64,000 nt of DNA from Collimonas sp. PA-H2 (GTDB lineage: Bacteria > Pseudomonadota > Gammaproteobacteria > Burkholderiales > Burkholderiaceae_D): assembly GCF_002564105.1 (NCBI RefSeq), contig NZ_PDBX01000001.1:1-64000 (forward strand), read 5' to 3'. Each line of letters opens with the position of its first letter. The first letter of the stretch is position 1. This document shows, piece after piece, positions 57,876 through 64,000 of this stretch. The notes under the pieces were generated by a model, which did no database searches, was not told the origin of the DNA, and worked only from the letters and a program-made list of their open reading frames with translations. A program made the position numbers and the translations under genes.

Positions 57876-58792
57876 AATCTATCCTCGAATTACGTCACCT
57901 GAAAACCCTGCATGCCCTGCGCGAGGCTGGCAACCTGCTGCGCGCGGCTACTCTGCTCAATGTCACCCAGTCGGCGCTGTCGCACCAGATCAAGCAGCTG
58001 GAAGATCATCACGGCACCACCTTGTTTGAACGAAAATCGGTGCCGGTGCGGTTTACCCCGGCCGGCGAACGGCTGCTGAAGCTGGCGGATGCGGTATTGC
58101 CGCAAGTGGCGGAAAGCGAGCGCGACCTGGTGCGCATGGCGCAGGGCGTCGCCGGCCAGCTACGGATCGCGGTGGAATGCCACACCTGCTTCGACTGGCT
58201 GATGCCGGCAATGGATATCTTCCGCAAGCGCTGGCCGGAGGTGGAACTGGATATCGTCTCCGGCTTCCAGGCCGATCCGGTCGGGCTGCTGTATGAACAT
58301 CGCGCCGATGTGGCAATCGTGGCGGAAGTCGACCCTGACGAAAAAGTCGATTACCACGCCCTGTTCAGCTTTGAAATCGTGGCGCTGGTGGCCCACGATC
58401 ATCCGCTGGCGGGCAAGGAATATCTGGTGGCTGAGGATTTTGGCGGCGACACCCTGATTACCTATCCGGTGCCGGACGACATGCTGGACGTGGTCCGCCA
58501 AGTGCTCAAGCCGGCCGGCATCCAGACCGCGCGCCGCACCACCGAACTGACGGTGGCGATGCTGCAGCTGGTCGCCAGCCGCCGCGGCATCGCCACCCTG
58601 CCGATCTGGGCGGCGCAGAATTACCTGACGCGCGACTACGTGCTGGCCAAGAGAATCACCGCCGAGGGCCTGACCGGACGCCTGTATGCGGCCTGCCTGC
58701 CCGAGATGTCGCAGCAGCCCTACCTGGTCGACTTCGTCAGCACCACACGCGAGAGCTGTTACGTCAATTTGCTGAGCGTGGAATTGCTTTGA
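57872..58792 (+). CDS. metR: LysR-type regulator MetR
   Basis: This 306-residue LysR regulator has a helix-turn-helix at about 20-50 (LREAGNLLRAATLLNVTQSALSHQIKQLEDHHGTTLFER) and a co-inducer domain (RIAVECHTCFDWLMPAMDIFRKRWPEVELDI). ECHTCFDWLMPA is characteristic of MetR. In enterobacteria MetR with homocysteine activates metE; divergence from metE here supports the same role. A perfect TGAA-N5-TTCA box was not found in the 156-base gap. The start codon lies inside a 12-bp tandem repeat. Confidence 0.94.
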   Translation: MQSILELRHLKTLHALREAGNLLRAATLLNVTQSALSHQIKQLEDHHGTTLFERKSVPVRFTPAGERLLKLADAVLPQVAESERDLVRMAQGVAGQLRIAVECHTCFDWLMPAMDIFRKRWPEVELDIVSGFQADPVGLLYEHRADVAIVAEVDPDEKVDYHALFSFEIVALVAHDHPLAGKEYLVAEDFGGDTLITYPVPDDMLDVVRQVLKPAGIQTARRTTELTVAMLQLVASRRGIATLPIWAAQNYLTRDYVLAKRITAEGLTGRLYAACLPEMSQQPYLVDFVSTTRESCYVNLLSVELL

Positions 58793-58830
58793 TTGCCGCA
58801 GATGCTGCGTTTATGGCTAGTGACAAGCGA

Positions 58831-59436
58831 CTAGCGGTCACACTGCAGGTAGCCGTTTATATTGCTGAAGCTGCCGCTCCGGCAGGAGCGTAAGGAGATT
58901 GAAGACCGTATCCTGCTGTTGTCTCTGCCGCCGCAGGTTGCTTCCAGCACGCCGCCCCGGATCCCGATTTCCGAGCAAGACTGAAGGTAGCTCCCTGGCG
59001 GCACGTCTCTGTTGGAGCCGCCGTAATCGCGGCCGCCTCCGCCCATGCACTGCAGGTTGCCGTTGATATTTTCAAAACTGCCGCTGCGGCAGGAAGACAG
59101 GGGAATTGAGGTTCTTCTGCCGCCATTGTCGCCGCCGCAAGTCGCTTCCAGCATGCCGCGCCGCACTACGATATCGCGGCAGGAATCGCGGTAGCTGCCG
59201 GGCGGCGTCCAATTGTCACCGCCATAACGGTTGTCGTTGCGGTCATCGTAGCGGTCGTCGCGCCGCTCACCATACGAGGGCGAGTCGCCATAACCGCCAA
59301 AAGCGACAACCGGGGCATTGCCATAGTAGCCGGGAGCGGCAGACTGATACTGGTTATCACCGTCGTTGTAAGGACTTGCAGCACAGGCGGCGAAAGCGCC
59401 GCAGGCAATTACCATCAGCATGGATTTGATTTTCAT
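58831..59436 (-). CDS. exported protein with two CVNH (cyanovirin-N-like lectin) repeats
   Basis: This 201-residue protein has a signal peptide (MKIKSMLMVIACGAFAACAAS) whose AFAAC may be a weak lipobox. An Asp/Arg/Tyr-rich low-complexity linker covers about 45-80. Two tandem units of about 55 residues follow, each of the form GSYxxSCxxI...GxLEATCGG...S-I-LxSCRSGSFxNINGxLQC. Paired cysteines and the INGxLQC ending are the CVNH signature, a fold that binds mannose-rich glycans. The ATG at 59436 has GAAGGAG upstream. It is divergent from a secreted M4 protease. An interaction with fungal or other surface glycans is possible inference. Confidence 0.85.
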   Translation of the reverse strand: MKIKSMLMVIACGAFAACAASPYNDGDNQYQSAAPGYYGNAPVVAFGGYGDSPSYGERRDDRYDDRNDNRYGGDNWTPPGSYRDSCRDIVVRRGMLEATCGGDNGGRRTSIPLSSCRSGSFENINGNLQCMGGGGRDYGGSNRDVPPGSYLQSCSEIGIRGGVLEATCGGRDNSRIRSSISLRSCRSGSFSNINGYLQCDR

Positions 59437-61704
<2,268 letters not shown>

Positions 61705-62280
61705 GTGGGTAAAGCAGCAGCGCATGACCGTTCTTGGCATGCAACCGTAAGTACTCCGTAGTCCGTCAAGCGGGGTCAGAGTAATTTTCGCAAAAGGCCG
61801 CGAAAAAAAACTCCGACCCCGGTTGACTGCGTGAGGGTTGTTTTTGACGTTGGGGTTGGGGCTGGGGTTGCTTTTGAATTCCGCATGCTGACGTTGCCAA
61901 ATGAGACGTGCGTCAGTCGGGAATTATGGGACACATGTTTGAGCGAAGCGAGTTTGTGTCCCATCCGACTGGCGCACGTCTCATTTGGGAACCCGCCGAA
62001 GGCGGGCAACGGCTGTGCGGTCGCCTTTTCTTTGCTTACTTTCTTTTGGCGAAGCAAAAGAAAGTAAGCGGCTGCCGGGCCGCTCCCGGCTTGTACCCAC
62101 GGAGTAGCAACCGTGTAATCATCGCACAGGCTGTTCTTGGCACTTGCCAACCACCGGCCTGTTGGCCCGACTCAGCCCTTCATCGCAGCAAAAGCGTTCT
62201 GCAAATCCTTCTTCGCTTGTTTGCGCAAGCGGACGGGGCGATTTATTTGCCGCAGATATCATGGAAATTTCAACCTCCCA
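61705..62280. repeat. repeat-rich intergenic patch with four hairpins
   Basis: After the protease gene come four inverted repeats. The first (61772-61820) starts GGGGTCAGAGT and ends ACTCCGACCCC. The second (61897-61988) is a 92-base one with arms CCAAATGAGACGTGCG / CGCACGTCTCATTTGG. The third is CCCGCC-GAA-GGCGGG (61992-62006). The fourth (62034-62069) is a perfect 15-bp stem, GCTTACTTTCTTTTG / CAAAAGAAAGTAAGC. A GGGG-rich run (61852-61867) could form a quadruplex with the GGG nearby. The CTTACTTTCTTTTG hairpin is of a kind seen repeatedly in betaproteobacterial and Xanthomonas genomes. Confidence 0.8.
62172..62213 (-). pseudogene. fragment copied from the 3' end of a metB-like gene
   Basis: On the minus strand it encodes KKDLQNAFAAMKG then TGA, matching the last residues (KKDLQNAFAAMKA) of the cystathionine gamma-synthase-like gene whose own end is at 62814. 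Over 35 bases (62179-62213 versus 62821-62855) there are four differences. Only about 40 bases are recognisable. Confidence 0.7.
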
Positions 62281-62817
62281 TCAAGACCAGCTCGACTCCA
62301 GGGCAGTGCTCTTCAAAATTTCCGCAGCGTTTCCTGCCACCGAACGGTTATAGCGCGACAAATGCGGCGCCAGCGTCGTCAGCGCCAGGCAGGCCGCCTC
62401 CACCGCCCGTCCCTGTACCAGGTAGGTGAGCGCCAGCGTGGCGCGGGTTTCATCGTACAAGGCATTGCCGTAGGCTGCGTCCTCATAGCGCTGCAGCTGG
62501 GCACTGACCAGGCTTTCGCTTTCCTCCAGCTGCCCGAGCAAACGCAAAGTGCTGCCAAGCTGTATCGATGCCCGCGCCTGGCGGTAAGGATCCAGCCGCT
62601 CGCTGGCCAGCGCCGCCCGGTACAGCGGCTCCGCTTCCGCTTCCAGGCCGGCAGTGTCGCGCGCGCAGGCGCGCTCGAACAGCGCCACGGGGTCATCCAC
62701 AGGCCGCTCGGCGGCCAGCGCATCTGCCTGTGCCACCAGCTGTTCCGGCGTTATCGCATCAACCTGCCGCCACAGCGCTGCTACCCGCGCCTCCCAGTCT
62801 TTGAAAACGTCGTTCAT
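62281..62817 (-). CDS. tetratricopeptide-repeat protein (TPR_5-like)
   Basis: This 178-residue all-helical cytoplasmic protein has TPR-type units (VALFERACARDTAGLEAEAEPLYRAAL, DPYRQARASIQLGSTLRLLGQLEESESLV, AYGNALYDETRATLALTYLVQGRAVEAA). It resembles the small TPR_5 proteins of about 120-180 residues of unknown partner. Its ATG overlaps the stop of the upstream metB-like gene by four bases (ATGA), so the two are co-translated. Its own end is followed by the duplicated metB-end fragment. Confidence 0.8.
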   Translation of the reverse strand: MNDVFKDWEARVAALWRQVDAITPEQLVAQADALAAERPVDDPVALFERACARDTAGLEAEAEPLYRAALASERLDPYRQARASIQLGSTLRLLGQLEESESLVSAQLQRYEDAAYGNALYDETRATLALTYLVQGRAVEAACLALTTLAPHLSRYNRSVAGNAAEILKSTALESSWS

Positions 62818-63977
62818 GCTTTCATCGCGGCAAAGGCATTTTGCAAATCCTTCTTCAGATCGGCAATATTTTCCACACCGACCGATAGCCGGACCAGCGA
62901 ATCGGTAATTCCCAGCGTCGCCCGGTGCGCCGCCGGAATCGTCGCATGCGTCATGATGGCCGGATGCTCGATCAGGCTCTCGACGCCGCCCAGGCTTTCC
63001 GCCAGGGCGAAGATTTCACAGCGCTCCAGGAAGCGCCGGGCGCCGGCCAGGTCGGTTTTCAGATCGACCGAGATGATGCCGCCGTAGCCTTGCATCTGGC
63101 GCTGCGCCAGTTCGTGCTGGGGATGCGAGCGCAAACCCGGGTAATGGACGCGCGCCACTTCGGGCAGGCTTTCCAGCCAGCCGGCCAGCTCCAGCCCGTT
63201 CTGGCAATGGCGTTCAACCCGCAACGCCAGCGTCTTGATGCCGCGCAAGGCGAGGAAGCTGTCGAACGGGCCGGCGATGGCGCCCACCGCGTTCTGCAGG
63301 AATCCCAGCCGCTCCAGCCATTCCGCCTGGCGCGCTTCGCGGCCGACCACGGCGATGCCGCCGATGATGTCGGAGTGGCCGTTCAGGTATTTGGTGGTGG
63401 AATGCAGCACGACGTCGAAGCCCAGGGTCAGCGGCTGCTGCACCATCGGGCTGGCGAAGGTGTTATCCGCCACGGCGATGATGCCGCGCTCGCGGCAGAT
63501 CTTGGCGATCGCTTCCAGGTCGGCCAGCTTCAGCATCGGATTGGTCGGCGTTTCCACCCACACCATCTTGGTTTCAGGCCGGATTGCGTCCAGCAGGTTT
63601 TGCGGATCGACCAGGTTGACATAGCTGAACGAGAGGCCGGCGCTGCGCCGCCGCACCTTGTCGAACAGGCGGTAAGTGCCGCCGTACAAGTCGTCGCCGG
63701 CGATCACATGGGCGCCGGCGTCCAGCAGCTCCAGCACATTGGCGGCGGCGGCCATGCCGGAAGCGAAGGCGAACCCTTGCGCGCCCTGTTCCAGGTCGGC
63801 GACGCAGCGCTCCAGCGCCCAGCGCGTCGGATTGTGGGAGCGGCCGTAATCCAGGCCCTTGTTCACGCCCGGGCTTTGCTGCACGAAAGTCGAGGTAGCG
63901 TAGATCGGCGGCATGATGGCGCCGGTAGACGGATCGGGCGCCTGGCCGGCGTGGATCACGCGCGTGGCGAAATGCAT
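62814..63977 (-). CDS. cystathionine gamma-synthase / gamma-lyase family PLP enzyme
   Basis: This Cys/Met-metabolism PLP enzyme has about 387 residues. It has the start HFATRVIHAGQAPDPSTGAIMPPIYATSTF, the phosphate-binding FASGMAAAANVLELL and the PLP lysine in VVLHSTTKYLNGHSD. The family blocks GGVESLIEHPAIMTHA and GITDSLVRLSVGVE lie near the C-terminus. Cystathionine gamma-synthase (methionine synthesis) and cystathionine gamma-lyase cannot be separated from sequence alone; the methionine genes nearby favour a role in sulfur amino-acid metabolism. The ATG at 63977 starts at the conserved N-terminus; a GTG at 63998 is in frame and the window ends at 64000, so the true start is not certain. 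Confidence 0.92.
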   Translation of the reverse strand: MHFATRVIHAGQAPDPSTGAIMPPIYATSTFVQQSPGVNKGLDYGRSHNPTRWALERCVADLEQGAQGFAFASGMAAAANVLELLDAGAHVIAGDDLYGGTYRLFDKVRRRSAGLSFSYVNLVDPQNLLDAIRPETKMVWVETPTNPMLKLADLEAIAKICRERGIIAVADNTFASPMVQQPLTLGFDVVLHSTTKYLNGHSDIIGGIAVVGREARQAEWLERLGFLQNAVGAIAGPFDSFLALRGIKTLALRVERHCQNGLELAGWLESLPEVARVHYPGLRSHPQHELAQRQMQGYGGIISVDLKTDLAGARRFLERCEIFALAESLGGVESLIEHPAIMTHATIPAAHRATLGITDSLVRLSVGVENIADLKKDLQNAFAAMKA

Positions 63978-64000
63978 GCCGGCCGTGTGGCCGCCCACTT

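Overview
This is a GC-rich, densely coded chromosomal segment of a betaproteobacterium, most likely from order Burkholderiales. Family Oxalobacteraceae, with a Collimonas-like genome, is my best guess. Pointers are a Burkholderia-type general porin, a class I.2 lipase with its dedicated foldase, several Burkholderiales-style small proteins, and repeated palindromes of the form ATTCCCGCGAACGCGGGAAT. This placement is inference from gene content; no rRNA or other marker gene is present. No tRNA, rRNA, CRISPR array, prophage or complete insertion sequence was found.

Layout. 0-8 kb: RlmJ, two small membrane-associated proteins, a ClC-type transporter, then the molybdate locus (ModE-like regulator divergent from modA-modB-modC) with a MITE-like palindromic element between modA and modB, followed by a porin. 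8-14 kb: what looks like one five-gene unit for uptake (three-gene ABC importer) and degradation of an aromatic amino acid (amino-acid dehydrogenase, HPPD), divergent from an Lrp/AsnC regulator. 14-18 kb: a lower-GC stretch with an unknown gene whose 5' end looks broken and an 11-repeat NHL protein. 18-30 kb: isocitrate lyase, a TonB-dependent receptor with a small upstream membrane protein, an RND pump pair, lipase plus foldase, and a thioesterase.

30.6-50.8 kb is the main accessory region: a 5,624-residue, five-module nonribosomal peptide synthetase (NRPS) on the minus strand, faced by a stand-alone condensation-domain protein with a degenerate active site and flanked by a divergent MFS transporter. 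Reading the adenylation pockets gives Leu, Thr, X, Ser, X (X the same unassigned residue twice). Two dual condensation/epimerization domains predict D-configuration at positions 1 and 2. The first domain is a condensation domain, so the product is probably an acylated (lipo)pentapeptide released by the terminal thioesterase.

51-64 kb is rich in methionine genes: metNIQ importer, metE with divergent metR, and a cystathionine gamma-synthase/lyase at the right edge. Between them lie a ClpP paralogue and a CVNH-lectin gene divergent from a secreted M4 metalloprotease across a 38-bp dyad. A repeat-rich intergenic patch and a fragment copied from the 3' end of the metB-like gene lie near 62 kb. Secreted lipase, secreted protease, lectin and NRPS together suggest a soil bacterium interacting with other microbes; that is inference.
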